Position numbers and translations under genes: made by a program. From Demequina iriomotensis (lineage in GTDB: Bacteria; Actinomycetota; Actinomycetes; Actinomycetales; Demequinaceae), in NCBI RefSeq assembly GCF_000971395.1, contig NZ_BBME01000011.1, positions 186,001-250,000 of the forward strand: 64,000 nucleotides of DNA. The letters run 5' to 3'. Shown here one piece after another: positions 52,224 to 61,301 of this stretch (its first letter is position 1; each line of letters opens with the position of its first letter). The notes beneath the pieces were generated by a model that searched no databases, had not been told where the DNA came from, and worked only from the letters and a program-made list of their open reading frames with translations.

Positions 52224-53555
52224 ATGCCTCGCGCACGCACCATCGTCCTCGCCTCCGCCTCCGCCGCCACCGTCGCCGTGGCCCTCACCGCCGGCTACTG
52301 GTACGAGCGCCCGTTGCTGGTCACGGGCACCGGCTACGCGGCCCACAACGCGTGCGCGCTGGACGTCATCGCGGGCCGGGACGATGCGGCGTCGGACCTC
52401 CCGCCGAACCCCCTCGTGCCCGTGCTGAGGACGCGGGTGACGGACGACGGCGCCGCGACCACCATCCTCGGCGTCCTCGCGCGCCAGGAGGCCGTCGCGG
52501 TCGACGGCTACGGCTGCACGCTCGGCGGGGGAGAGGGCGACCTGCCGGCCGCGACGCCCGTCTCGGGGAACGTCTACACCGACCTCTCGCTCACCGAGCC
52601 CGGCGACGATGCGGTGGAGGCGGCGTTGGCGCACGCCTTCGGCGACGACCTGGACGCGGAGAAGCGGGACGCGCTCGGCACCCGCGGCATCGTGGTCCTC
52701 AAGGACGGCGAGCTGGTGGCCGAGCGCTACGCCGACGGCTTCGACCAGACGACGCCGCAGCTCGGATGGTCCATGACCAAGTCCGTCACCAACCTGTTGG
52801 TCGGGCGCCTGGTGCAGCAGGGCGAGATCAGCCTCGACGACGACCACCTGGTGCCGTCGTGGACGGACGGCCGTGCGGACATCACCATCCGTCACCTCAT
52901 GCAGATGACGTCCGGGCTGGCGTGGGACGAGACGTACGACCTCGGCACGCCGATCACCACGATGCTCTACCGCGAGGGCGACATGGGTGCATACGTCGCG
53001 TCGCAGGAGCTCGCGCACGAGCCTGGGTCCTATCTGCAGTACTCGAGCGGTTCCACCACCCTGCTGTGCTCGGTGGTGACGGACGGCCGTGGGCTGGCCG
53101 ACGCTCCGCGCGCGGAGGTCTTCGCGCCGCTGGGGCTGTCGAGCGCGGTGCTCGAGGCCGACGCCGCCGGGACGCCGGTGTGCAGCTCGTACATGTGGGC
53201 GACGCCGCGCGACTGGGCGAGCATCGGCCAGTTCGCGCTGCAGGACGGCGAGTGGAACGGGGAGCAGCTGCTGCCCGAGGGATGGATGGCCGAGTCGACC
53301 ACCGCCGTCGATACCGAGGTCGAGCCCGGCTCCGACGGCTACGCCTCGGGCTGGTGGTCGAACGCCCGCCCGGACGGGTCCGTGGTCGAGGAGGAGCTGC
53401 CTGCGGATGCGTTCTTCGCCGAGGGGCACGACGGACAGTGGGTCGTGGTGGTGCCGTCGGAGTCGCTGGTGATCGCGCGCCTGGGCTTCACGCCCGAGGC
53501 CGACGACAACCGTGTGCTCTCGACCGCAGCGGCGCTCGTCGACGCGCTGCGCTGA
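52224..53555 (+). CDS. Serine beta-lactamase-fold hydrolase (class C/DD-peptidase family)
   Basis: 443 residues with an N-terminal signal-like segment (about 6-24) that may act as anchor. Catalytic SxxK is SMTK (Ser183, Lys186); Y273-S274-S275 gives the YxS motif, and the C-terminal GHDGQWVVVVPSESLV corresponds to the KTG region. This is the family of 6-aminohexanoate dimer hydrolases and EstB-like esterases as well as beta-lactamases; true beta-lactam hydrolysis is not implied. Length and extracellular location are typical of actinobacterial homologues. Stands alone. Confidence 0.82.
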   Translation: MPRARTIVLASASAATVAVALTAGYWYERPLLVTGTGYAAHNACALDVIAGRDDAASDLPPNPLVPVLRTRVTDDGAATTILGVLARQEAVAVDGYGCTLGGGEGDLPAATPVSGNVYTDLSLTEPGDDAVEAALAHAFGDDLDAEKRDALGTRGIVVLKDGELVAERYADGFDQTTPQLGWSMTKSVTNLLVGRLVQQGEISLDDDHLVPSWTDGRADITIRHLMQMTSGLAWDETYDLGTPITTMLYREGDMGAYVASQELAHEPGSYLQYSSGSTTLLCSVVTDGRGLADAPRAEVFAPLGLSSAVLEADAAGTPVCSSYMWATPRDWASIGQFALQDGEWNGEQLLPEGWMAESTTAVDTEVEPGSDGYASGWWSNARPDGSVVEEELPADAFFAEGHDGQWVVVVPSESLVIARLGFTPEADDNRVLSTAAALVDALR

Positions 53556-53584
53556 CGCGCCCGCGCGGCGCCTCCCTCGCGCCG

Positions 53585-53634
53585 TACGTGCATGGGTGCG
53601 CGCACGCCCTCATGTTCGGGCACCCATGCACGTA
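53585..53634. repeat. Perfect 15-base inverted repeat
   Basis: TACGTGCATGGGTGC at 53585-53599 is exactly matched by GCACCCATGCACGTA at 53620-53634, loop 20 bases. It lies 30 bases after the serine hydrolase stop, before the glnA terminator. No T run follows, so it may be a terminator, protein-binding site or recombination relic. Confidence 0.85.
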
Positions 53635-53676
53635 TCGGGAGCTCCGGGACCAGGACGCGCGCGCCCGGAAAGCGGA

Positions 53677-53709
53677 AGGCCCGCCCCGCTGCGAGAGCGG
53701 GACGGGCCT
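53677..53709 (-). terminator. Terminator of glnA
   Basis: AGGCCCGCCCCGCT (53677-53690) pairs with AGCGGGACGGGCCT (53696-53709) with one mismatch and a five-base loop; it begins 21 bases after the glnA stop in its own direction, and the following minus-strand sequence is partly T-rich. Confidence 0.75.
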
Positions 53710-53729
53710 CCGGTGAGCCGTGAGACGAC

Positions 53730-55163
53730 TTAGCAGTCGTAGTAGAGCTCGAACTCGTGCGGGTGCGGACGGAAGCGCAGCGGGTCGATCTCCTGCGTGC
53801 GCTTGAGGTCGATCCACATCTCGATGAGGTCCTCGGTGAACACGCCACCCTCGGTGAGGAAGCCGTGGTCCGCCTCGAGGGCGTCGAGCACCGCGGGGAG
53901 CGAGGCCGGGACCTGAGCGATCTGGGCGTGCTCCTCCGGGGGAAGCTCGTAGAGGTCCTTGTCGACCGGGGCCGGGGGCTCGATGCGGTTCTTGATGCCG
54001 TCGATGCCGGCCATCAGGAGCGCGGCGAACGCGAGGTACGGGTTCGACGACGGGTCCGGCGCGCGGAACTCGATGCGCTTGGCCTTCGGGTTCGAGCCGG
54101 TGATCGGGATACGCACCGCGGCGGAGCGGTTGCGCGCCGAGTACACCAGGTTGACCGGGGCCTCGTAGCCCGGCACGAGGCGGTGGTACGAGTTGACGGT
54201 CGGGTTGGTGAACGCGAGCAGCGACGGCGCGTGCTTGAGGATGCCGCCGATGTACCAGCGCGCGATGTCCGAGAGGCCGCCGTAGCCCGCCTCGTCGTAG
54301 AAGAGCGGCTCGCCGTTCTTCCAGATCGACTGGTGGACGTGCATGCCCGAGCCGTTGTCGCCGAAGAGCGGCTTCGGCATGAAGGTCACGGTCTTGCCCG
54401 CGCGCCACGCGACGTTCTTGACGACGTACTTGAACTTCTGGATGTCGTCGCCCGCGTGCAGCAGCGTGTTGAAGCGGTAGTTGATCTCCTGCTGGCCGGC
54501 GGTGCCCACCTCGTGGTGCGCGCGCTCGAGCTCGAGACCGACCTCGCCGAGGACCTTGCACATCTCGTCGCGGAGGTCCGCGAACTGGTCGCCGGGGGAG
54601 ACGGGGAAGTAGCCGCCCTTGTAGCGCGTCTTGTAGCCGCGGTTCGGGGTGCCGTCCTCCTCGTACTCGACGCCGGTGTTCCACCAGGCCTCGGACGAGT
54701 CGATGTGGTAGTAGCCCTCGTGCTGGTTCGTGTCGAAGCGAACCGAGTCGAAGATGAAGAACTCCGCCTCGGGGGCGAAGAAGGCGGTGTCACCGATGCC
54801 GGTGGACTTCAGGTACTCGACGGCCTTCGCCGCGATGTTGCGGGGGTCGCGCGAGTACGGCTCGTTCGTGAACGGGTCCACGATCGAGAAGTTGATGACC
54901 AGCGTCTTGGCCTTGCGGAACGGGTCGACGAACGCCGTCGCCACGTCCGGCAGCAGCTTCATGTCGGACTCGTTGATCGCCTGGAAGCCGCGGATCGACG
55001 AGCCGTCGAACATCGCGCCCTCGGTGAACACGTCCTCGGTGAACTGCGACGCGGGAATGTTGAAGTGCTGCATCTGACCCGGGAGGTCGCAGAAACGGAT
55101 GTCGACGAACTCGACGCCCTCATTCTTCACATACTCGATCGCCTCGTTGGCGTCTTTGAACAT
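53730..55163 (-). CDS. glnA: Glutamine synthetase, type I beta (adenylylatable)
   Basis: 477 residues. Main ammonia-assimilating enzyme. Typical GSI-beta motifs: [45 protein letters not shown] and [10 protein letters not shown]. The adenylylation site is Tyr405 in [10 protein letters not shown], so GlnE (4381-7383) should modify it. ATG 55161-55163 has AAGGAG seven bases upstream. It is a single-gene unit with a strong terminator and GlnR-like boxes at 55225-55262 in its promoter region. Confidence 0.97.
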   Translation of the reverse strand: MFKDANEAIEYVKNEGVEFVDIRFCDLPGQMQHFNIPASQFTEDVFTEGAMFDGSSIRGFQAINESDMKLLPDVATAFVDPFRKAKTLVINFSIVDPFTNEPYSRDPRNIAAKAVEYLKSTGIGDTAFFAPEAEFFIFDSVRFDTNQHEGYYHIDSSEAWWNTGVEYEEDGTPNRGYKTRYKGGYFPVSPGDQFADLRDEMCKVLGEVGLELERAHHEVGTAGQQEINYRFNTLLHAGDDIQKFKYVVKNVAWRAGKTVTFMPKPLFGDNGSGMHVHQSIWKNGEPLFYDEAGYGGLSDIARWYIGGILKHAPSLLAFTNPTVNSYHRLVPGYEAPVNLVYSARNRSAAVRIPITGSNPKAKRIEFRAPDPSSNPYLAFAALLMAGIDGIKNRIEPPAPVDKDLYELPPEEHAQIAQVPASLPAVLDALEADHGFLTEGGVFTEDLIEMWIDLKRTQEIDPLRFRPHPHEFELYYDC

Positions 55164-55224
55164 CCGGTACTCCTTGAATACATGGACAGGCGTGCACTGG
55201 CACCTCACACCCTAGGGGTGGACG

Positions 55225-55262
55225 GTTGCCAAGAAATACACGGAATGTTTCAAGGGTGTTAC
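55225..55262 (-). promoter_or_regulatory. GlnR-type double box upstream of glnA
   Basis: On the minus strand GTAAC-n6-GAAAC (55262 to 55247) matches the actinobacterial GlnR half-site consensus GTnAC-n6-GnAAC. A second, weaker box ending GCAAC (55240 to 55225) begins exactly 22 bases later, the spacing reported for GlnR boxes. Both are about 62-99 bases upstream of glnA. Confidence 0.6.
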
Positions 55263-55338
55263 ATGTGGCCGTCCCGAGGCGCGCTTCCAGGGGTCGCGCG
55301 GGACGATGCGCGGCAGGCTCGGCCGTGCATCGTCCGGT

Positions 55339-55350
55339 TAGGCTGTCGCG
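55339..55350 (+). promoter_or_regulatory. Putative leaderless promoter of the RDD gene (-10 TAGGCT)
   Basis: TAGGCT at 55339-55344, six bases, then GTG at 55351; no ribosome site visible. Confidence 0.45.
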
Positions 55351-55785
55351 GTGACCGCGCAGCCCGCTCCCGAGACGCCCTCCGCCCACGTCCCGCGCCG
55401 CCTCGGCGGCATCGCGATCGACTGGGCGCTGTGCCTGCTGATCTCCTCGGCGTTCTTCCCGGACCCGTCCTACGTCGCGGCGGGCGCGACCGCCGTGGAG
55501 CGCGCCTTCCTCGCGGGAGCGCCGTTCGCGACGCTCGCGATCTGGGCGCTCCAGCACCTGGTGCTGGTCGCGACCCTCGGCAGCACCATCGGTCATCGCC
55601 TCACCGGGCTGCGCGTGGTGCGTGAGGACGGCGCCCCGGCGGTGGGTCCGACCAAGGCCGCGATCCGGACCGGCCTGCTCGCGCTCGTGATCCCCGCCGT
55701 CGTGTGGGGACCGGACGGCCGCGGCCTGCATGACCGCCTCGCCACGACGCGCATCGTCCGCCTGGGCACGGCGGAGGAGCGATGA
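55351..55785 (+). CDS. RDD-family membrane protein
   Basis: 144 residues with three hydrophobic segments. The RDD signature is RRLGGIAIDWALC near the N-terminus; GSTIGHRLTGLRVV and GLHDRLATTRIV follow, the usual end of the domain. Family function is poorly defined (proposed transport or stress roles). It overlaps the HAD hydrolase gene by ATGA. An equivalent small RDD gene lies beside glnA1 in mycobacteria, supporting conservation of this corner of the cluster. Confidence 0.9.
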   Translation: MTAQPAPETPSAHVPRRLGGIAIDWALCLLISSAFFPDPSYVAAGATAVERAFLAGAPFATLAIWALQHLVLVATLGSTIGHRLTGLRVVREDGAPAVGPTKAAIRTGLLALVIPAVVWGPDGRGLHDRLATTRIVRLGTAEER

Positions 55786-56426
55786 CCGCGCTCACGGCCG
55801 CGGGTGTGCTGCTCGACATGGACGGCACGCTCATCGACTCGACCGCGACGGTCGACGTCGTGTGGGGGGACTTCGCCCGCCAGGCGGGCCTCGACGTCGA
55901 CGAGGTGCTCGCGCATGTCCACGGCGTGCCGGCTCGCGCGACGCTCCGGCGGTTCCTGGGCGAAGAGGCGGACATCGAGCCGTGGTTCGCTCAGATCTCC
56001 GCCTGGGAGAACGAGCGCTTCGATGCGGACGTGGAGATCCCCGGCGCCCTCGCCGCCGCTCACACGCTGCCCGCCGGGCGTTGGGCCGTGGTGACATCGG
56101 CCGTGCGCGACGCGGCGCTGCGCCGCCTCACGCGGCTGGGGTTCCCTGAGGTCGAGGTGCTGGTGGCGGCCGAGGATGTCGAGCATGGCAAGCCCGATCC
56201 TGAGCCGTACCGCCGCGGAGCGGCCGCGCTGGGCCTCGACGCCGCGGACTGCGTCGTGTTCGAGGACTCCGATGCGGGCGTGCGGGCCGGTCTCGCGGCC
56301 GGTGCCCAGGTGGTGGTGGTCGGTAGCCTGGCCACGCCTGCGACCGCAGGCCTGCCTCGCGTCGCCGACCTGCGGGGCGTGAGCTTCGCTGCGGCCGACG
56401 GGGGAGTGCGCGTCACGCTCGGATGA
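55782..56426 (+). CDS. HAD-family hydrolase (phosphatase, beta-PGM-like)
   Basis: 214 residues. Motif I DMDGTLIDS (Asp12, Asp14), motif II Ser in VVTSAVRD, motif III Lys in HGKPDPEPY and motif IV FEDSDAGVRAG are intact. It belongs to the subfamily with a helical cap, typical of sugar-phosphate phosphatases (DOG-like or phosphoglucomutase-like). Substrate is unknown. Cotranscribed with the RDD gene by overlap; ends at a bidirectional terminator. Confidence 0.92.
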   Translation: MTALTAAGVLLDMDGTLIDSTATVDVVWGDFARQAGLDVDEVLAHVHGVPARATLRRFLGEEADIEPWFAQISAWENERFDADVEIPGALAAAHTLPAGRWAVVTSAVRDAALRRLTRLGFPEVEVLVAAEDVEHGKPDPEPYRRGAAALGLDAADCVVFEDSDAGVRAGLAAGAQVVVVGSLATPATAGLPRVADLRGVSFAAADGGVRVTLG

Positions 56427-56462
56427 CGCTCGGCGCCCCAAGGGAGGCGCCGCAGACGAGAA

Positions 56463-56501
56463 ACCGCCCGTGAGCGCCCCATTGCGGGGGCTCCGGGCGG
56501 T
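56463..56501. terminator. Bidirectional terminator between HAD and DUF4191 genes
   Basis: Nested arms: ACCGCCCG (56463-56470) pairs with CGGGCGGT (56494-56501), and GAGCGCCCC (56472-56480) with GGGGGCTC (56486-56493). AA before and T-rich bases after the hairpin support use in both directions. Confidence 0.75.
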
Positions 56502-56521
56502 CTGTCGTGGAGCGGAACGGC

Positions 56522-57226
56522 TCAGCGGCCGCGCATGCCCTTGCGGTCGGGACGGGCGCGCACCGGGTCGATGCCCTTGGGCATCGGGGGCTTCGCGCCG
56601 CCGATGGCCTTGAGGCGCGCCTCGACCTTGGGGCGGTCGTTGCGGCCGAGCGCCTTCTTGGTGCGACGGATCGCCTTCGTGAGGTGCGGCAGGGCCACCT
56701 CGCCCTCGCCGCGGCCGACGTAGATGATGCTCACGGGCACGCCGGGGACCAGCTTCTCGAGGCGCTTCTGGGCCTGCGTGGCGGGCTTGCGCGCCGCCGA
56801 TCCGCCCTCGGCCAGCAGCACGATGCCGCCGCGGCCGACTCCCTGGAACACGATCGCGTTGCCGCGCGCGTCCATGTTGACGGGGTTGTCCTCGAACTTC
56901 CAGCCGGTGCGGATCGACTGCGCGATCGCGAGCGACGCGCCGGTCTGACCCTCCATGCGCATGTACGCGGTGCGCTCGAAACGGCGCGTGAGGAAGTACA
57001 TCGCGCCCAGCGCGCCCGTGAGCACGCCGAAGATGATGAGGTAGACCAGCACCACGGTGCTGCCCGACAGCAGACCGATGACCACCGCGAGCGCGATGAC
57101 GCCCACGACGATGCCGATGATGCCCGGCAGCAGGTACTTGTCGGAGGGTGCGGTGGTCCGGTACGCCTGCGCGACGAGGTGGTACCAGCGCTGCTTCTTG
57201 GGCTTCGGTGCGTCGTTCTTCGCCAT
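56522..57226 (-). CDS. DUF4191 membrane protein
   Basis: 234 residues. MAKNDAPKPKKQRWYHLVAQAYRTT is the usual start of DUF4191, followed by two helices (about 34-56 and 60-80) and a conserved soluble part with NIVFQGVGRGGIVLL-like AIVFQGVGRGGIVLLAEG and the basic C-terminus. Function is unknown; it occurs next to lipA throughout actinobacteria (Rv2219 in M. tuberculosis), where it has been annotated only as a conserved membrane protein. It lies 60 bases beyond the lipA stop. Confidence 0.92.
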   Translation of the reverse strand: MAKNDAPKPKKQRWYHLVAQAYRTTAPSDKYLLPGIIGIVVGVIALAVVIGLLSGSTVVLVYLIIFGVLTGALGAMYFLTRRFERTAYMRMEGQTGASLAIAQSIRTGWKFEDNPVNMDARGNAIVFQGVGRGGIVLLAEGGSAARKPATQAQKRLEKLVPGVPVSIIYVGRGEGEVALPHLTKAIRRTKKALGRNDRPKVEARLKAIGGAKPPMPKGIDPVRARPDRKGMRGR

Positions 57227-57286
57227 GATGCCCGTCAGTCTAGTCGCAGGGGAGGACAGCCCCGGGACCCCGGGACGATGCGCCGG

Positions 57287-58303
57287 TCAGGCGAGCTCGG
57301 GGCGCGCCTTGAGCAGCGCCGAGGCCTCCTGGCGGGACTCGGTCGCCTCGCCCAGGTGGGCCAGCGCGGCCGGGATCTCGCGTCCCTTCCGCCGCATGGC
57401 CTGACCCCACAGCCGGCCCGCGCGGTACGAGGAACGCACGAGCGGGCCCGACATGACGCCCAGGAAGCCGATCTCCTCGGCGATGTCGGAGAGCTCGACG
57501 AACTCCTGCGGCCGGACCCAGCGGTCCACGGGGTGGTGGCGGGGCGAGGGGCGCAGGTACTGCGTGATGGTGATGAGGTCGCAGCCCGCGGCGTGCAGGT
57601 CGCGCAGCGCCTCGACGGCCTCGTCGAACGTCTCGCCCATGCCCAGGATGAGGTTGGACTTGGTGACCAGTCCGTCCTCCTGCGCCGCGGTCAGCACCGA
57701 CAACGAGCGGTCGTAGCGGAAGCCCGGGCGGATGCGCTTGAACACGCGGGGCACGGTCTCGAGGTTGTGCGCGAGCACCTCGGGACGCGAGGAGAAGACC
57801 TCCGCGAGCTGGTCGGGGTCCGCGTTGAAGTCGGGGATGAGCAGCTCGACGCCCGTGCCGGGCATGAGCGCGTGGATCTGACGGACGGTCTCCGCGTACA
57901 GCCACGCGCCGCCGTCCTCGAGGTCGTCGCGCGCGACGCCCGTGATGGTCGAGTACTTGAGGCCCATCTGGCGGACCGACTCGGCGACCCGGCGCGGCTC
58001 GTCGGCGTCGAAGGCCGCCGGCTTGCCCGTGTCGATCTGGCAGAAGTCGCACCGGCGCGTGCACTGGTCGCCGCCGATGAGGAACGTCGCCTCGCGGTCC
58101 TCCCAGCATTCGAAGATGTTGGGGCAGCCCGCCTCCTCGCACACCGTGTGCAGGCCGCCGGTCTTCACCAGGCCCTTGAGGTCCTGGTACTCGGGGCCCA
58201 TGGTGGCCTTGGTGCGGATCCATTCGGGCTTGCGCTCGATCGGCACGGCGGAGTTGCGGGCCTCGACGCGAAGCATCTTGCGGCCCTCGGGGGCGATGGT
58301 CAC
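57287..58303 (-). CDS. lipA: Lipoyl synthase (radical SAM)
   Basis: 338 residues; inserts two sulfurs into octanoyl groups on E2 and H proteins. The auxiliary [4Fe-4S] ligands are Cys55, Cys60 and Cys66; the radical-SAM CxxxCxxC is Cys81, Cys85, Cys88 (CTRRCDFC). The C-terminal Ser ligand is within [11 protein letters not shown] start at 58303 has GAAGGAG upstream and overlaps the lipB stop by four bases. Its substrate E2 is encoded at the window edge (63410). Confidence 0.97.
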   Translation of the reverse strand: MTIAPEGRKMLRVEARNSAVPIERKPEWIRTKATMGPEYQDLKGLVKTGGLHTVCEEAGCPNIFECWEDREATFLIGGDQCTRRCDFCQIDTGKPAAFDADEPRRVAESVRQMGLKYSTITGVARDDLEDGGAWLYAETVRQIHALMPGTGVELLIPDFNADPDQLAEVFSSRPEVLAHNLETVPRVFKRIRPGFRYDRSLSVLTAAQEDGLVTKSNLILGMGETFDEAVEALRDLHAAGCDLITITQYLRPSPRHHPVDRWVRPQEFVELSDIAEEIGFLGVMSGPLVRSSYRAGRLWGQAMRRKGREIPAALAHLGEATESRQEASALLKARPELA

Positions 58304-58992
58304 ACGGGCTCCTTCGTGGGGAGGATCGGGGCGGCGGGGGTGGTCGCCAGCGCCCACCTTACGTCGGCCAGGGCATCTTCCAGGAATCGCGCCGTGGGAG
58401 CGACCGCCTCGGCGAGCGCGACCTCGCGGCCCAGCTCGGCGCTGAGGGAGGTGACGTCCGCGTCGGAGATGCCGCACGGCACGATGCGCTCGTACCACCC
58501 GAGGTCGGGGGCGCAGTTGAGCGCGAAGCCGTGCATCGTCACCCCCTTGGCCACCCGCACGCCGATGGCGCAGATCTTCCGCTCGCGCCGGGTCCCCGTC
58601 GCGGGCAGCCACACGCCGGATCGCTCCTCGACGCGGATGGTCTCGAGACCGAAGTGACCGCAGACGTCCATGATCGCCTGCTCGAGGCGGCGCACGTAGC
58701 GCACCACGTCGACCGGCTCGGCGAGGCGCACGATGGGGTACCCCACCAGCTGCCCCGGTCCGTGCCAGGTGATGCGGCCGCCGCGGTCGACGTCCACGAC
58801 GGGCGTGCCGTCGACGGGCCGGTCCCACGGCGCGGTGCGCTTGCCCGCGGTGTAGACGGGCTCGTGCTCGACCAGGAGCAGGGTGTCCTCGCGCTCCCCG
58901 GCCGCGACCTGGGCGTGGATCTCGCGCTGGAGCGCCCACGCCTCCTCGTACGGGACCAGGCGCTCGCCGAGCTCGAGGGGGACGTTCTGCAT
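58300..58992 (-). CDS. lipB: Octanoyl-[ACP]:protein N-octanoyltransferase
   Basis: 230 residues. Transfers octanoyl from ACP to lipoyl domains. Catalytic Lys139 (RKICAIGV) and Cys173 (VPCGISD) are visible, with [11 protein letters not shown] upstream. Start ATG 58990-58992 has no Shine-Dalgarno but TACCAT six bases upstream suggests a leaderless message. Translationally coupled to lipA. Confidence 0.96.
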   Translation of the reverse strand: MQNVPLELGERLVPYEEAWALQREIHAQVAAGEREDTLLLVEHEPVYTAGKRTAPWDRPVDGTPVVDVDRGGRITWHGPGQLVGYPIVRLAEPVDVVRYVRRLEQAIMDVCGHFGLETIRVEERSGVWLPATGTRRERKICAIGVRVAKGVTMHGFALNCAPDLGWYERIVPCGISDADVTSLSAELGREVALAEAVAPTARFLEDALADVRWALATTPAAPILPTKEPV

Positions 58993-59004
58993 CCCAGGAT
59001 GGTA
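58993..59004 (-). promoter_or_regulatory. Putative leaderless promoter of lipBA (-10 TACCAT)
   Basis: Minus-strand TACCAT (58999-59004) ends six bases before the lipB ATG. Confidence 0.4.
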
Positions 59005-59057
59005 ACTCTTGCCGGGATCTGGGAATAAGGTCCCACCCTTGCGCGATCATTACCGAC

Positions 59058-61247
59058 GTGAACATCCGATCCTGGGCACGTCCCCTGCTCATCGTCCTGT
59101 GCATCGTCGCGTGGCTCGCCATCGGCGGTGCCGGCGGACAGACCTTCGGCAAGCTCTCCGAGGTGCAGGAGAACGACTCCGCCGCGTTCCTGCCCTCGAG
59201 CGCCGAGTCGACCGAGGCCGCCGCGGCTCACGCCGACTTCGCTCCGACCGACTCGGTCCCGACGCTCCTCGCGGTCGAGGGTGGCGGCGCGGACGTCGCG
59301 ACGGTCCAGTCGTTCGTCGACGGCGTCCTCGCGGAGCCCCTCGAGGGCGACCCCGAGGGCCGCACGCTCGCCGACGTCACGCTCACCGGCCCGCAGGGTC
59401 AGGGCCCCACGGCGATCCCGTCGGAGGACGGCGAGGCGATCCTCGTGTCCTTCGCCGTCGACGCCGACGTGTTCGACGAGACGGCGGGCGAGGACTCGCT
59501 CGGCCAGCTCTACGTCGACACGCTGCGCACCGCATGGGAGGAGGCAGGCACCGGCCTCACCGGCTACGTCACCGGCCCCGGCGGCCTGGTGGCCGACCTG
59601 GTCGAGGCGTTCGGCGGCATCGACGGCATCCTGCTGCTGGTGGCGCTCGGCGTCGTGCTCGTCATCCTGCTCATCGTGTACCGCAGCCCCGTGCTGCCGT
59701 TCCTGGTGCTGTCGACGTCGATGCTCGCGCTCACCGGGGCGATCATCGCGGTCTTCGCCCTCGCCAACGCGGACGTCATCACGCTCAACGGCCAGAGCCA
59801 GGGCATCATGTTCATCCTCGTCGTGGGCGCCACCACGGACTACTCGCTGCTCCTGGTCGCCCGCTACCGCGAGGAGCTGCTGCGCCTCGAGTCCCCGTAC
59901 GCGGCGCTGTCGCACGCATGGAAGCGGTCCCTCGAGCCCATCGCCGCCTCGGCCGGGACGGTGATCATCGGCCTCCTCGTGCTGCTGCTGAGCGACCTCA
60001 AGTCGAACGCCGCGCTCGGCCCGGCCGGCGCGATCGGCATCGTCGCCTCGTTCCTTGCGGCGCTCACGCTGCTGCCCGCGCTCCTCCTCATCGGCGGCAG
60101 GCATGCGCGTGGTGTGTTCTGGCCCGCGATGCCGCGCTACCGCGGCGACGACGCTCACGAGTCGGAGGAGACCATCGAGGCCGTCGAGGAGCGCGCGGGT
60201 CTGTGGGGCCGCATCTCCCGCGGCGTCGACGCGCGTCCGCGCGCCGTGTGGGCGGCCGCCGCGCTGGGCCTCGCGGTGCTCGCCGCCTTCGTCCCGACCT
60301 TCACGTCCGGCGGTCTGGGCGAGCGGGACATCTTCACCGCGGAGACGGAGTCGGTGACCGGCTTCGAGTTCCTCGAGCAGCACTTCGACGCGGGCGCCAC
60401 GTCGCCCATCCGGGTCATCGCGGCCGAGGGTGCCGCGGACGAGGTCCTCGCGGCGGTGCAGGGCGTCGACGGCATCGTGGAGGCGTACGTGCTCACGCCC
60501 GCCGTCGCGGCGGGCGCACCCGCGGGCTCGGTGCCGGGCGAGCAGCCCGTGGTGGTCGACGGGCGCGTGGAGATCGACGCCGTGACGCAGGTCTCGGCGT
60601 CCTCCGCGGAGGCGCTGGACATCGTCGCGGAGGTGCGCACCGCGGTGCACGCCGTCGAGCCCGACGCGCTGGTGGGCGGCCAGGCGGCCGAGTCGCTCGA
60701 CACCCGCCTCACCACCGAGCGCGACCTCACCGTGATCCTGCCGACCATCCTGGCCGTGATCCTCGTGGTGCTGATCCTCCTGCTCCGCGCGTTCACGGCA
60801 CCGCTGCTCATCATCCTGGCGAACGTGCTGAGCTTCGCGGCGACCATCGGGCTCTCGGCGCTGGTGTTCAACCACGTGCTCGACTTCCCGGGCACGGACC
60901 CGTCGGTGCCGCTGCTCGGCTTCGTGTTCCTGGTCGCGCTGGGCGTCGACTACTCGATCTTCCTCATGTCGCGCGCGCGGGAGGAGTCCCTGGTCCACGG
61001 CTCCCGCGAAGGCATCCGCCGCGCGCTGGCGGTGACGGGCGGCGTCATCACGTCCGCGGGCATCGTGCTGGCGGCCACCTTCGCGGCGCTCGGGGTCATC
61101 CCGCTGATCTTCCTCGCGCAGATCGCGTTCATCGTCGCCGCCGGGGTGCTCATCGACACGTTCGTGGTGCGCTCGCTGCTGGTGCCCGGCCTCATCGGGG
61201 ACATCGGCCGCCGCGCGTGGTGGCCGTCGCGGCGCATCGGCGACTGA
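59058..61247 (+). CDS. MMPL/RND-family transporter
   Basis: 729 residues with a helix near the N-terminus (about 5-25), extracytoplasmic domain to about 180, then five helices with the RND signature [18 protein letters not shown], a second periplasmic domain and a second block of five helices with [15 protein letters not shown]. Two-fold RND layout; MMPL members export lipids or heme-related compounds, others are uncharacterised. GTG start at 59058. Followed by a pseudokinase-like gene 54 bases later in the same direction. Confidence 0.9.
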   Translation: MNIRSWARPLLIVLCIVAWLAIGGAGGQTFGKLSEVQENDSAAFLPSSAESTEAAAAHADFAPTDSVPTLLAVEGGGADVATVQSFVDGVLAEPLEGDPEGRTLADVTLTGPQGQGPTAIPSEDGEAILVSFAVDADVFDETAGEDSLGQLYVDTLRTAWEEAGTGLTGYVTGPGGLVADLVEAFGGIDGILLLVALGVVLVILLIVYRSPVLPFLVLSTSMLALTGAIIAVFALANADVITLNGQSQGIMFILVVGATTDYSLLLVARYREELLRLESPYAALSHAWKRSLEPIAASAGTVIIGLLVLLLSDLKSNAALGPAGAIGIVASFLAALTLLPALLLIGGRHARGVFWPAMPRYRGDDAHESEETIEAVEERAGLWGRISRGVDARPRAVWAAAALGLAVLAAFVPTFTSGGLGERDIFTAETESVTGFEFLEQHFDAGATSPIRVIAAEGAADEVLAAVQGVDGIVEAYVLTPAVAAGAPAGSVPGEQPVVVDGRVEIDAVTQVSASSAEALDIVAEVRTAVHAVEPDALVGGQAAESLDTRLTTERDLTVILPTILAVILVVLILLLRAFTAPLLIILANVLSFAATIGLSALVFNHVLDFPGTDPSVPLLGFVFLVALGVDYSIFLMSRAREESLVHGSREGIRRALAVTGGVITSAGIVLAATFAALGVIPLIFLAQIAFIVAAGVLIDTFVVRSLLVPGLIGDIGRRAWWPSRRIGD

Positions 61248-61301
61248 ACCCGGCCTGTGGAGAACGCATCCCTCCGCCCTCGCTGATGCGACGGTGGAGG
61301 G

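Noticed and set aside
52224-53555. Antibiotic-resistance beta-lactamase
   Set aside because: SxxK and YxS fit the broad beta-lactamase fold family; nothing specific to clinical class C enzymes, and no regulator next to it.
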